Assembly (NCBI GenBank): GCA_012728155.1
Contig: JAAYFR010000265.1
Location: 1 to 24,878, forward strand
Length of the DNA stretch: 24,878 nt
Reading direction: 5' to 3'
Source of the DNA: Bacteroidales bacterium
Lineage (GTDB): Bacteria; Bacteroidota; Bacteroidia; Bacteroidales; Dysgonomonadaceae
Made by a program: the position numbers and the translations under genes. Shown piece after piece: positions 16,764 through 24,414 of the stretch (positions are counted from its first letter, which is position 1; every line of letters starts with the position of its first letter). The notes beneath the pieces are model-generated. The model saw nothing but the letters and a program-made list of their open reading frames with translations, ran no database searches and had not been told where the DNA came from.

Positions 16764-19163
16764 ATGAAAAAAGAGGCGAGGAACAGAAAAAGCGTGAGTT
16801 TATATGCGAAATCGTTCTGGAAGGGATTCGATGCATTGAGCTTACGGAAGGGAATTATCTTGTCGGTGTTTGTCTTCCTATTGGTCTGGTATCTCTTCTC
16901 ACTGCCTCGTACACTGTTTGAATCGCCATACAGCACGTTGGTTTCCGACCGGAACGGCGAGCTGTTGGGTGCTCGCATTGCTTCCGACGGACAATGGCGA
17001 TTTCCGCCGGCCGATAGTGTCCCCGGTAAATATGAGATTTGCCTTATCCAGTTTGAAGACAGCTATTTTCGTTACCATCCGGGTGTGAACCCTTTGTCGC
17101 TTGGCAGGGCGATGATACAAAACCTGAAAGCGGGTAGGGTGGTGAGCGGTGGAAGTACCATCACCATGCAGACCGTCCGGCTGATGCGACAGAACAGACG
17201 CACCTATTTCGAGAAGTTCATCGAGATCATCCTCGCGACGCGATTAGAATTATCATACTCCAAAGATAGGATAGTGACGCTATATGCCTCGCATGCACCG
17301 ATGGGAGGCAATGTGGTGGGTATCGATGCCGCGTCGTGGCGCTACTTTGGACATAATGCCGAATCACTTTCGTGGGGAGAGGCGGCAGTACTGGCGGTAT
17401 TACCCAATTCGCCAGCGATGATGCATTTCGGCCGTGACCGGGAGGGATTGTTGAAAAAGCGTAACCGCCTTTTGAGACAATTACTCGATAGCAATATCAT
17501 TGATCAGACTGATTATGAACTTGCCCTGCTGGAGCCGTTGCCCGCCCATCCGCATCCTTTGCCACAGATTGCCCCGCATTTGGTGACGCAGGCTTTCCTG
17601 CAAAATCCGGGAAGTCATGTCAAATCTACAGTTGATAAACATCTGCAGATGCGAGCGGAAGAGGTGCTGGATCGCTGGAATAGGGAATTCTCTCAAAACG
17701 CCATCTTCAATCTCGCTGCATTAATTGTCGATCTGGAGACGAACGAGGTACTCTCCTATAACGGAAATGTGGGGTTTACGACCAATGTTTACGGTAGCCA
17801 GGTCGATATTATCCGGTCGCCCCGAAGTACGGGGAGTATACTAAAACCTTTTCTCTATTGTGCCATGCTGCAGGAGGGAGTATTATTGCCTACTGAATTG
17901 TTACCCGATGTCCCTATCAATATCAATGGTTTTGCACCCAAGAACTTTAGCCTCGGTTACGATGGTGCGGTACATGCCGATGAGGCATTGGCACGCTCGT
18001 TGAATGTTCCATCGGTAGTTTCCCTGCGGAAGTATGGTCTGCAGAAGTTCTATGATTTTTTGAAAAAGGCAGGGATGACCACCCTTAACCGTCCGGCCGA
18101 TCATTATGGGCTTTCCATGATCCTTGGCGGTACGGAAGGGACATTGTGGAATATTGCCAATGCTTATGGTCGGATGGCAGATGCTGTGACTGATTATAGC
18201 CGAGATCGTACTTACTACGAATGGGAGAATTTCAGATTACTGTTTGATGATCAACCTAAAGAGCGGAAACGGGATGAATCACCCTTGTTCAACGCCGGTG
18301 CGGCATGGCTTACGTTACAGGCATTAACCAACGTGAATCGACCGGAAGAGCTGAACTGGGATTTTGTGCCGTCTCTTCGGAGAGTGGCATGGAAAACGGG
18401 TACCAGCTACGGCTTCCGGGATGCCTGGGCAGTTGGAGTCACACCCAAGTATCTTGTAGCTGTATGGACGGGCAATGCAAATGGAGAAGGCCGTCCGGGA
18501 CTCACAGGCGCACGCACGTCGGCACAAGTGATGTTTGACCTGTTTAACATCCTGCCCGCCACAGGGTGGTTTGAAACGCCTTATGGGGAGTTGGTGGAAG
18601 CGGCTATATGCCGTGAAAGCGGCCAGTTGAAAGGAATGTATTGTCCGGAAAGCTCTATCGACACATTGCTTGTTCCCGCGAGAGGCCTACAGGGAGAGGT
18701 CTGTAGTTTTCACAGGCGTATCCATCTTTCGGAGGACGGTCAATACCGGGTATATGAACAATGTGCCGGTCATCGGGGAATCCGTTCCGTTTCGTGGTTT
18801 CAGTTGCCTCCGTCGTGGGAATGGTACTACAAGCAGCATCACCCGGGGTATCGATCGCTGCCTCCCTTCTCACCCGAATGTGCATCCGGGAACCTTTCCG
18901 ATACGGTGATGCAGTTTATCTATCCCTATCCGGGAGCGATACTCAGGATAACAAAACAACTGGATGGCTCACGGGGGAAGGCTGTCTTTGAGTTAGCCCA
19001 CAGAAACCCTTCTACTCGTGTCTTCTGGCATCTCGGCACGGATTATCTGGGAGAAACATCCAATATCCACCAGATGGAACTCTCCCCCGATCCGGGTGAA
19101 TATACCCTTACCGTCGTAGATGAAAATGGTATCTCGTTATCGATAAGATTTACAGTCGAATAG
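16764..19163 (+). CDS. pbpC: Penicillin-binding protein 1C (bifunctional class A PBP)
   Basis: Peptidoglycan glycosyltransferase/transpeptidase of 799 residues from the ATG at 16764; an in-frame TTG at 16743 would add only 7 residues and is less likely. A membrane anchor at about 29-48 (GIILSVFVFLLVWYLFSL) precedes the GT51 domain, with catalytic E98 in FEDSYFRYHPG and GGSTITMQTVRLM at about 129-141. The transpeptidase has S358-I-L-K361, S412-L-N414 and K544-T-G546. A PBP1C-type C-terminal domain covers about 700-799. It follows the macroglobulin gene by 59 bases with no promoter seen between, so the two are probably cotranscribed. In other bacteria the pair is proposed to couple protease trapping with wall repair. 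Confidence 0.96.
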   Translation: MKKEARNRKSVSLYAKSFWKGFDALSLRKGIILSVFVFLLVWYLFSLPRTLFESPYSTLVSDRNGELLGARIASDGQWRFPPADSVPGKYEICLIQFEDSYFRYHPGVNPLSLGRAMIQNLKAGRVVSGGSTITMQTVRLMRQNRRTYFEKFIEIILATRLELSYSKDRIVTLYASHAPMGGNVVGIDAASWRYFGHNAESLSWGEAAVLAVLPNSPAMMHFGRDREGLLKKRNRLLRQLLDSNIIDQTDYELALLEPLPAHPHPLPQIAPHLVTQAFLQNPGSHVKSTVDKHLQMRAEEVLDRWNREFSQNAIFNLAALIVDLETNEVLSYNGNVGFTTNVYGSQVDIIRSPRSTGSILKPFLYCAMLQEGVLLPTELLPDVPININGFAPKNFSLGYDGAVHADEALARSLNVPSVVSLRKYGLQKFYDFLKKAGMTTLNRPADHYGLSMILGGTEGTLWNIANAYGRMADAVTDYSRDRTYYEWENFRLLFDDQPKERKRDESPLFNAGAAWLTLQALTNVNRPEELNWDFVPSLRRVAWKTGTSYGFRDAWAVGVTPKYLVAVWTGNANGEGRPGLTGARTSAQVMFDLFNILPATGWFETPYGELVEAAICRESGQLKGMYCPESSIDTLLVPARGLQGEVCSFHRRIHLSEDGQYRVYEQCAGHRGIRSVSWFQLPPSWEWYYKQHHPGYRSLPPFSPECASGNLSDTVMQFIYPYPGAILRITKQLDGSRGKAVFELAHRNPSTRVFWHLGTDYLGETSNIHQMELSPDPGEYTLTVVDENGISLSIRFTVE

Positions 19164-19403
19164 GCTACAGTATTTGTCAAAGTATATTTTTAGATATCGG
19201 AATCTTTAACTTTTCATACCGGTAATGGCCGATTATTTTATGATTGAATAAACAATCTGCCACTACTTGTCCTGATCTAATATTGTGCGATTGTAATAGC
19301 TTCAAATATACATAATAATGGTAAAAATCAATCATTTATTACGACTATTTTATCATGTTATCTATCATTATACGATATCAAATGGGGTTATTCATCGTAT
19401 GGA
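19164..19403. other. AT-rich intergenic stretch after pbpC
   Basis: The gap between pbpC and the EamA transporter gene is 341 bases. Up to 19403 it is AT-rich with no convincing gene, no tRNA and no strong hairpin followed by a T run. The rest holds the EamA promoter and leader. Confidence 0.7.
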
Positions 19404-19435
19404 TTTGTATTAATTCCAAAACGGATGTACTTTTG
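19404..19435 (+). promoter_or_regulatory. Promoter of the EamA transporter gene
   Basis: TTTG at 19404-19407 is followed after 20 bases by TACTTTTG at 19428-19435, a full match to the Bacteroidota sigma-70 (sigma-ABfr) consensus TTTG-N19-21-TANNTTTG. Transcription should begin near 19441, about 63 bases before the ATG at 19505. The -7 box sits in a longer TACTTTTGCACT shared with the valS promoter. Confidence 0.8.
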
Positions 19436-19504
19436 CACTGTGATTCAGGAATAAAGATTTGTTTTGGGGAAGATGCAAGAAATCCTGTCTGCTCTCAAAA
19501 GAAT

Positions 19505-20437
19505 ATGAACAACAAGATAGTCAAGGCTCATATTGCATTATTATTGGCTGCCAGTATGTGGGGGCTTATGTCTCCCATTGGTAAAATGGCGATGAACGCG
19601 GGTATTGCGAGCTTGTCATTGACTTTGATGCGGATGATGGGAGCTGCCCTTTGTTTCTGGATAGCCTCTTTTTTTGCTCCCAAGGAAAAAGTCTCCAAGA
19701 GGGATTTTCTCTTGTTGTTTTTTGCCGGATTATTGGGAATTGTCTTTAATCAGGGTATGTTCATCTTTGGGCTATCACTTACCTCTCCGATCGATGCCAC
19801 GATCATTACCACCTCTTTGCCGATTGTTACGTTGATATTGGGAATCCTGTTTTTGAAGGAAGCGGTGCTGCCCAAGAAGATCCTTGGTGTGATAATAGGC
19901 GCTATAGGCGCTCTGATTCTTATTTTGAGCAATCATGATGCTGCTAAAGTTTCCGGCAATATCTGGGGAGATCTGTTGTGTCTACTTGCCCAGACCAGTT
20001 TTGCCTTCTATCTTACATTTTTTAAAGAGTTGATATCCCGCTATCATGTTGTGACACTGATGAAGTGGATGTTTACCTATGCTTCTCTTTGTTTTCTTCC
20101 TTTATCTTTTCGTGATTTGTCGGAGATGGTATCCCTTTCTTTTCCCATGGAAGTCTGGTTGGAAGTTGGCTATGTTGTTTTCTTCGGAACGTTTCTCGCC
20201 TATGTGTTGATGATGGTGGGGCAAAAAACGCTCCATGCCACGGTGGTAAGCATGTATAATTACATGCAGCCTGTTGTTGGTACAATTGTTTCTGTTGTTA
20301 TCGGGATAGCCACATTTGGCTGGATAAAAGGGGTTGCTTCTCTGTTAATCTTTGTGGGGGTCTATATTGTGACACAAACGAAATCGAGGGTTAGTATTAC
20401 CGAAATCGGTGAACAAGAGATAAATTCCCAAGTTTAG
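19505..20437 (+). CDS. EamA (DMT superfamily) membrane transporter
   Basis: Inner-membrane protein of 310 residues with about ten transmembrane helices in two EamA repeats, of the RhaT/YdcZ-like drug/metabolite transporter superfamily. The first repeat (about 8-145) has AASMWGLMSPIGKMAM and ends near AIGALILILSN; the second (about 155-292) has FAFYLTFFKELI and MYNYMQPVVGTIVSVVIG, a usual EamA pattern. The frame stays open to an ATG at 19355, but a strong promoter at 19404-19435 lies inside that extension. The extension also reads as non-membrane sequence, so the ATG at 19505 is chosen. Substrate is unknown. It converges with the fructosamine-kinase-family gene. Confidence 0.9.
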   Translation: MNNKIVKAHIALLLAASMWGLMSPIGKMAMNAGIASLSLTLMRMMGAALCFWIASFFAPKEKVSKRDFLLLFFAGLLGIVFNQGMFIFGLSLTSPIDATIITTSLPIVTLILGILFLKEAVLPKKILGVIIGAIGALILILSNHDAAKVSGNIWGDLLCLLAQTSFAFYLTFFKELISRYHVVTLMKWMFTYASLCFLPLSFRDLSEMVSLSFPMEVWLEVGYVVFFGTFLAYVLMMVGQKTLHATVVSMYNYMQPVVGTIVSVVIGIATFGWIKGVASLLIFVGVYIVTQTKSRVSITEIGEQEINSQV

Positions 20438-20552
20438 GAGATCCCTTTCGTATAAGAAATATTTTTCTATAGATCTTCCAATGTAATTACCTCTATTTCT
20501 TTCATTGATTTTACTTTTTGTCATTGATTAGAATATAGAGATTGATATTTGA

Positions 20553-21410
20553 TCAAAAATATCGTTTCAGGATGGATGCGACGGAGGAGTAATAACCGCT
20601 GCCGAAGAGGTTGAGGTGTACCAGCAGGTAATAGAGTTGGTACAATTCAATTTGGGCATCATAATAAGTGGATTTGGGGATGATTTCGTGATAGGTATTG
20701 TAGAAATCAGTTCCAAAACCACCGAAAAGGTGGCTCATGGCAATATCCACCATAGAGTGGCCGTAGTATACGGCAGGATCAATCAGGTAGGGAGTACCGT
20801 CTGTCGCGATCAGGTAGTTGCCTCCCCAGAGGTCACCATGAAGTAACGATGGTTTTACATCGTCAAAAATATTCTGGAACAGGATGATCGCTTTTTGTTC
20901 CTCCGGTATTATATCTGGTTGTATCAATCTTGTTTTGAGTGCCATTTGAAGTTGAGGAAGAATTCGTTCGAACCAGTAAAATGTAGCCCAGTCGGAATGA
21001 GGGTTATTTTGTTGGGGCAAGCTGCCGATAAAATTATCGGAAAGAAATCCGAAGTCAGTTTGTGAACATTGGTGTAATTGAGCCAGTTGAGTCCCGAGGC
21101 GTTGATAATCGTAGGTATCCGGGCGTTTACTTTCCACAAGATCCATCAGTAGAAAAGATTGCCCCTCTATAGAATCCACGAGATGCACATGGGGGACGGC
21201 GATGGTTCTCGTTTTTTCAATCGCTTCCAGTCCTTTTTGTTCTGCCCTGAACATATCCAGGGCGAAAGGGGCATTGTTTACTTTCAGGAAATATGCTCTT
21301 TTTTCTGTATCAACCTTATATGCCGAAGAGATATCTCCTCCGGAAACGGACCTGAATGACAGAATCTTTTCGGCCAAGAGGTCTGATATGTAATTAGAAA
21401 GGGTTTGCAT
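20553..21410 (-). CDS. Fructosamine kinase family protein (aminoglycoside-phosphotransferase fold)
   Basis: Cytoplasmic kinase-like protein of 285 residues in the fructosamine/ketosamine-3-kinase family, which phosphorylates sugar adducts on protein or free amines so that they break down. Key kinase residues are present: K43 in YFLKVN, the catalytic loop HGDLWGGN at 191-198 (D193, N198), and the metal-binding D211 in LIDPAVYYGHSMVDIAMSHLFGG, typical of this family. Length is normal (about 285-300). It starts 93 bases after the valS stop and could be read from valS or from a weak promoter in that gap. The physiological substrate cannot be told from sequence. Confidence 0.9.
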   Translation of the reverse strand: MQTLSNYISDLLAEKILSFRSVSGGDISSAYKVDTEKRAYFLKVNNAPFALDMFRAEQKGLEAIEKTRTIAVPHVHLVDSIEGQSFLLMDLVESKRPDTYDYQRLGTQLAQLHQCSQTDFGFLSDNFIGSLPQQNNPHSDWATFYWFERILPQLQMALKTRLIQPDIIPEEQKAIILFQNIFDDVKPSLLHGDLWGGNYLIATDGTPYLIDPAVYYGHSMVDIAMSHLFGGFGTDFYNTYHEIIPKSTYYDAQIELYQLYYLLVHLNLFGSGYYSSVASILKRYF

Positions 21411-21464
21411 CTCATTTTTTTAAATTGGCAAGGTCTCTACCAATTATTCCCTCCTTAAATCGTC

Positions 21465-21495
21465 CAAAGATGAGTTCTGTATACTTATTACCAGA
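21465..21495 (-). promoter_or_regulatory. Possible weak promoter of the fructosamine-kinase gene
   Basis: On the minus strand TCTG (21492-21495), 19 bases, then CATCTTTG (21465-21472) resembles TTTG-N19-TANNTTTG with one mismatch in each box. It would start transcription near 21458, about 48 bases before the ATG. This is weak evidence. Confidence 0.3.
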
Positions 21496-21517
21496 CATTG
21501 GAGTTATTTCTCCAATG
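21496..21517 (-). terminator. Perfect 8-base hairpin around the valS stop codon (possible terminator)
   Basis: CATTGGAG (21496-21503) pairs perfectly with CTCCAATG (21510-21517) around a six-base loop. The valS stop TAA (21504-21506) lies in the loop. On the transcript the stem is not followed by a U-tract (next bases TCTGGTAATAAG), so classical intrinsic termination is not supported. It may instead be a 3'-end stabilising stem. Confidence 0.4.
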
Positions 21518-24128
21518 CCGCGATATTCTCTTTCAAGAGGGTTATTTTACTTTCTGCATCTGCCTGTTTCTTGCGCTCTCCTTCCACGATCTCAGGTTTG
21601 GCATTCTGTACAAACCGCTCGTTGCTTAATTTCTTCATGACCGATTGCAAAAAACCTTCGGTGTAGGTGAGCTCCGTTTTCAGTTTCTGGAGTTCCGCTT
21701 CCACATCCATTTTCTCCGCCAGCGGGATGCTGTATTCGGTGGTTCCTACCAGGAATCCGGCTGCTCCCGGTTGTTTTTCCGAGGCTGAAGAGAGGGAGGA
21801 GAGATGGCATACTTTGGCAATTACACTGTCGTACTGATTGTTGTATTGGCCTATCACCTGCAACTCCAGTTCATCCTTGTGGGGGATATTTTTCTCCAGA
21901 CGGATGGTACGTACAGCGGCTACCACCTCTTTCAACGTCTCGAAATCGGCCAGTAAATTCTTATCTACCGCTGTTTGTCCGGGCTGGAGGGTAGTCATGA
22001 TGCTCTCCCCCTCTTTGCGGTGGTACAGCGCTTGCCACAACTCTTCGGTGATAAAGGGCATAAAGGGATGCAGCAGGCGCATCAGCGCATCGAAGTAATG
22101 CAATGTAACCTTATAGGTTTCCGCATCGATCGGTTGTTGATAGGCCGGTTTGATCATTTCGAGATACCAGGCTGAGAACTCATCCCAGAAGAGCTTGTAG
22201 AGCAGCATCAACGCTTCCGACAGGCGGTATTTGGAGAAGAGGTCGTCTAACTCGGCAACAGTTTCGGAGAGTTTGCTTTGGAACCATGCTATAGCGATCT
22301 TTGCCGCCTCGGGTTGGGGTAGGCTTTCATCGCGCTCCCATCCTTTAATCAGGCGGAAAGCATTCCATATCTTGTTATTGAAATTGCGTCCCTGTTCGCA
22401 CATCGACTCATCGAAGGGGAGGTCGTTTCCGGCCGGCGAGGTGAGCAACATCCCCATACGTACTCCGTCGGCGCCATAATGTTCCATCAATTCGATGGGA
22501 TCGGGTGAATTGCCGAGCGATTTGGACATTTTCCTTCCCAGCTTATCGCGCACGATTCCGGTAAAGTAGACATTCCGGAAGCAAGGTGCTGATCGGTATT
22601 CGTATCCTGCCATGATCATGCGGGCTACCCAGAAGAAAATGATCTCCGGTGCGGTCACCAGATCGCTTGTGGGATAGTAGTAGGCAATCTCTTTGTTATC
22701 GGGATGGTTGATGCCGTCGAATACCGAGATCGGCCACAGCCATGAGGAGAACCAGGTGTCGAGTACATCTTCATCCTGTTTCAGGTCGTCGATCGACAAT
22801 GGATAATCCACTTTTTCCAGCGCTTTTTCCAGCGCCTCTTCCCGGGTCATCGCCACCACGTAACCGCCCTGTGGCAGGAAGAAAGCCGGTATGCGGTGGC
22901 CCCCCCACAACTGTCGGCTGATACACCAATCCTTGATGTTCTCCATCCAATGTCGGTAGGTGTTCTTATATTTTTCAGGATAGAAGCGGATGCAACCCTC
23001 TTCTACCGCTTCGAGGGCGGGTTGTGCCAGGTGGTCCATCTTCAGGAACCACTGCATGGAGAGTTTCGGCTCTATAATTGCATCGGTACGTTCCGAAAAG
23101 CCCACTTTGTTGGTGTAAGGTTCTATCTTCTCCATCAGGCCGGCCTCTTCCAGATCTTTCTCGATCTGCTTGCGCACTTCAAATCGGTCCATCCCCACAT
23201 AACGGTCGCCATTCTCATTCAGCGTTCCGTCCTGGTTAAAAATATCGATAGAGGGGAGGTTGTATTTCTCACCCAGCATATAGTCGTTCACATCGTGTGC
23301 CGGTGTCACTTTCAGGCAGCCGGTACCGAATTCGATATCCACGTAGTCGTCTTCAATCACGGGGATAGCCCGTCCCACTATGGGGATAATTACTCTCTTT
23401 CCTTTCAGATGCGTGTTCTTGGGATCATCGGGATGGATGCACATGGCGGTATCCCCCATGATGGTCTCGGGGCGGGTAGTGGCGACCACTGCGTACGCTC
23501 CGTTGGGATCACCTTCGATCTTATATCGGAGATAGTAGAGCTTGCCGGTCACTTCCTTATGGATCACCTCTTCGTCGGAGAGTGCGGTGAGTGCTTCCGG
23601 ATCCCAGTTGACCATACGCACGCCACGGTAGATGAGCCCCTTTTCGTGCAGGTCGCAAAATACTTTCAGCACACTTTCGGAGCGGGTCTCATCCATGGTG
23701 AAAGCGGTCCGCTCCCAGTCGCACGAAGCACCCAGCTTTTTCAACTGTTCCAAGATAATTCCCCCATGTTCGTGGGTCCAATCCCATGCATGTTTCAGAA
23801 ATTCATCCCGGCTAAGGTCGTTCTTTTTGATGCCTTGTGAAGCCAGCCTGTTGACCACCTTTGCTTCGGTTGCAATGGAGGCATGGTCGGTACCGGGGAC
23901 CCAGCAGGCGTTCTTGCCCTGCATCCGTGCCCTGCGTACGAGGACGTCCTGGATAGTGTTGTTGAGCATATGTCCCATATGCAGCACGCCAGTGACATTG
24001 GGAGGGGGGATGACGACGGTGAACGGTTCACGGTGATCCGGTTCGGAATGGAACAGTTTGTTCTCTATCCAATAGTTATACCACTTCTCTTCTACCTCTG
24101 CCGGGTTGTACTTGCTTGCAATCTCCAT
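21504..24128 (-). CDS. valS: Valyl-tRNA synthetase
   Basis: Class I aminoacyl-tRNA synthetase that charges tRNA-Val and edits misactivated threonine. The product has 874 residues from the ATG at 24128. The HIGH-type motif is in PPPNVTGVLHMGHMLN (HMGH at 50-53). The CP1 editing insert follows, with TTRPETIMGDTA and HDVNDYMLG. The KMSKS loop is at 533-537 (GRKMSKSLGNSPDP). The anticodon-binding helical domain and a C-terminal coiled coil rich in K and E (about 808-874) close the protein. The frame stays open to 24161, adding 11 residues, but a -7 box at 24151-24158 puts the transcription start inside that extension. MEIASKYNPAEVEEKW is also the typical start. Confidence 0.97.
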   Translation of the reverse strand: MEIASKYNPAEVEEKWYNYWIENKLFHSEPDHREPFTVVIPPPNVTGVLHMGHMLNNTIQDVLVRRARMQGKNACWVPGTDHASIATEAKVVNRLASQGIKKNDLSRDEFLKHAWDWTHEHGGIILEQLKKLGASCDWERTAFTMDETRSESVLKVFCDLHEKGLIYRGVRMVNWDPEALTALSDEEVIHKEVTGKLYYLRYKIEGDPNGAYAVVATTRPETIMGDTAMCIHPDDPKNTHLKGKRVIIPIVGRAIPVIEDDYVDIEFGTGCLKVTPAHDVNDYMLGEKYNLPSIDIFNQDGTLNENGDRYVGMDRFEVRKQIEKDLEEAGLMEKIEPYTNKVGFSERTDAIIEPKLSMQWFLKMDHLAQPALEAVEEGCIRFYPEKYKNTYRHWMENIKDWCISRQLWGGHRIPAFFLPQGGYVVAMTREEALEKALEKVDYPLSIDDLKQDEDVLDTWFSSWLWPISVFDGINHPDNKEIAYYYPTSDLVTAPEIIFFWVARMIMAGYEYRSAPCFRNVYFTGIVRDKLGRKMSKSLGNSPDPIELMEHYGADGVRMGMLLTSPAGNDLPFDESMCEQGRNFNNKIWNAFRLIKGWERDESLPQPEAAKIAIAWFQSKLSETVAELDDLFSKYRLSEALMLLYKLFWDEFSAWYLEMIKPAYQQPIDAETYKVTLHYFDALMRLLHPFMPFITEELWQALYHRKEGESIMTTLQPGQTAVDKNLLADFETLKEVVAAVRTIRLEKNIPHKDELELQVIGQYNNQYDSVIAKVCHLSSLSSASEKQPGAAGFLVGTTEYSIPLAEKMDVEAELQKLKTELTYTEGFLQSVMKKLSNERFVQNAKPEIVEGERKKQADAESKITLLKENIAALEK

Positions 24129-24150
24129 AAATTCAAATCTAAATAAAGTG

Positions 24151-24158
24151 CAAAAGTA
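24151..24158 (-). promoter_or_regulatory. -7 box of the valS promoter
   Basis: The minus strand reads TACTTTTG followed by CACTTTA, a full match to TANNTTTG; the first 12 bases, TACTTTTGCACT, are identical to those of the EamA promoter. A TTTG at -33 is not evident. The box implies a leader of about 16-20 bases and excludes the longer start at 24161. Confidence 0.65.
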
Positions 24159-24185
24159 CAAAAACTATTTGGAATTTGGGATTTA

Positions 24186-24206
24186 GGATGTGGGATGTGG
24201 GATGTG
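24186..24206 (+). repeat. Tandem heptamer (GGATGTG)x3
   Basis: Three exact copies of GGATGTG in a row, in the divergent region between the valS -7 box and the GH88 -33 element. The flanking bases (GGAATTTGGGATTTA) are also G/T-rich. Confidence 0.9.
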
Positions 24207-24209
24207 AAA

Positions 24210-24240
24210 TTTGTTTCATAGCAGAAAATTTCTACTTTTG
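24210..24240 (+). promoter_or_regulatory. Promoter of the GH88 gene
   Basis: TTTG at 24210-24213, a 19-base spacer, then TACTTTTG at 24233-24240: a full match to the Bacteroidota consensus. Transcription should start near 24247, leaving an unusually long leader of about 168 bases before the GH88 ATG at 24415. Confidence 0.8.
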
Positions 24241-24254
24241 TGATCAAAGAGGTT

Positions 24255-24389
24255 ATGTGGCGAATTTCGATGATAATTTTTTCGCATCCCGCTCCGTTGG
24301 AACTCGATCGACAAATAAAAGGCCTCAAAAGGGTGGAACTGAGCATAGCCGCCTGGATGATCAAAGGAAGAAAAGGAATAATAATATAA
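24255..24389 (+). CDS. Possible 44-codon upstream ORF in the GH88 leader
   Basis: An ATG at 24255, preceded by AGAGG four bases upstream, opens a 44-codon frame ending in TAA at 24387-24389, 25 bases before the GH88 ATG. It begins MWRISMIIFSHPAPLELDRQ and is rich in K, R and I; no domain is recognised. It starts only a few bases after the predicted transcription start. It may be a real small protein, a leader ORF or chance. Confidence 0.25.
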   Translation: MWRISMIIFSHPAPLELDRQIKGLKRVELSIAAWMIKGRKGIII

Positions 24390-24414
24390 ACGTTACCATA
24401 TTAAATTACTGCAA

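Noticed and set aside
20544..20563. GATATTT/AAATATC inverted repeat at the end of the kinase gene
   Set aside because: Seven pairs, nearly all A-T, overlapping the coding end; too weak to call a terminator for the convergent genes.
22896..23840. Plus-strand open frame of 314 codons opposite valS
   Set aside because: It lies wholly within valS on the other strand and shows no domain or start signal; a shadow of GC-rich coding sequence.
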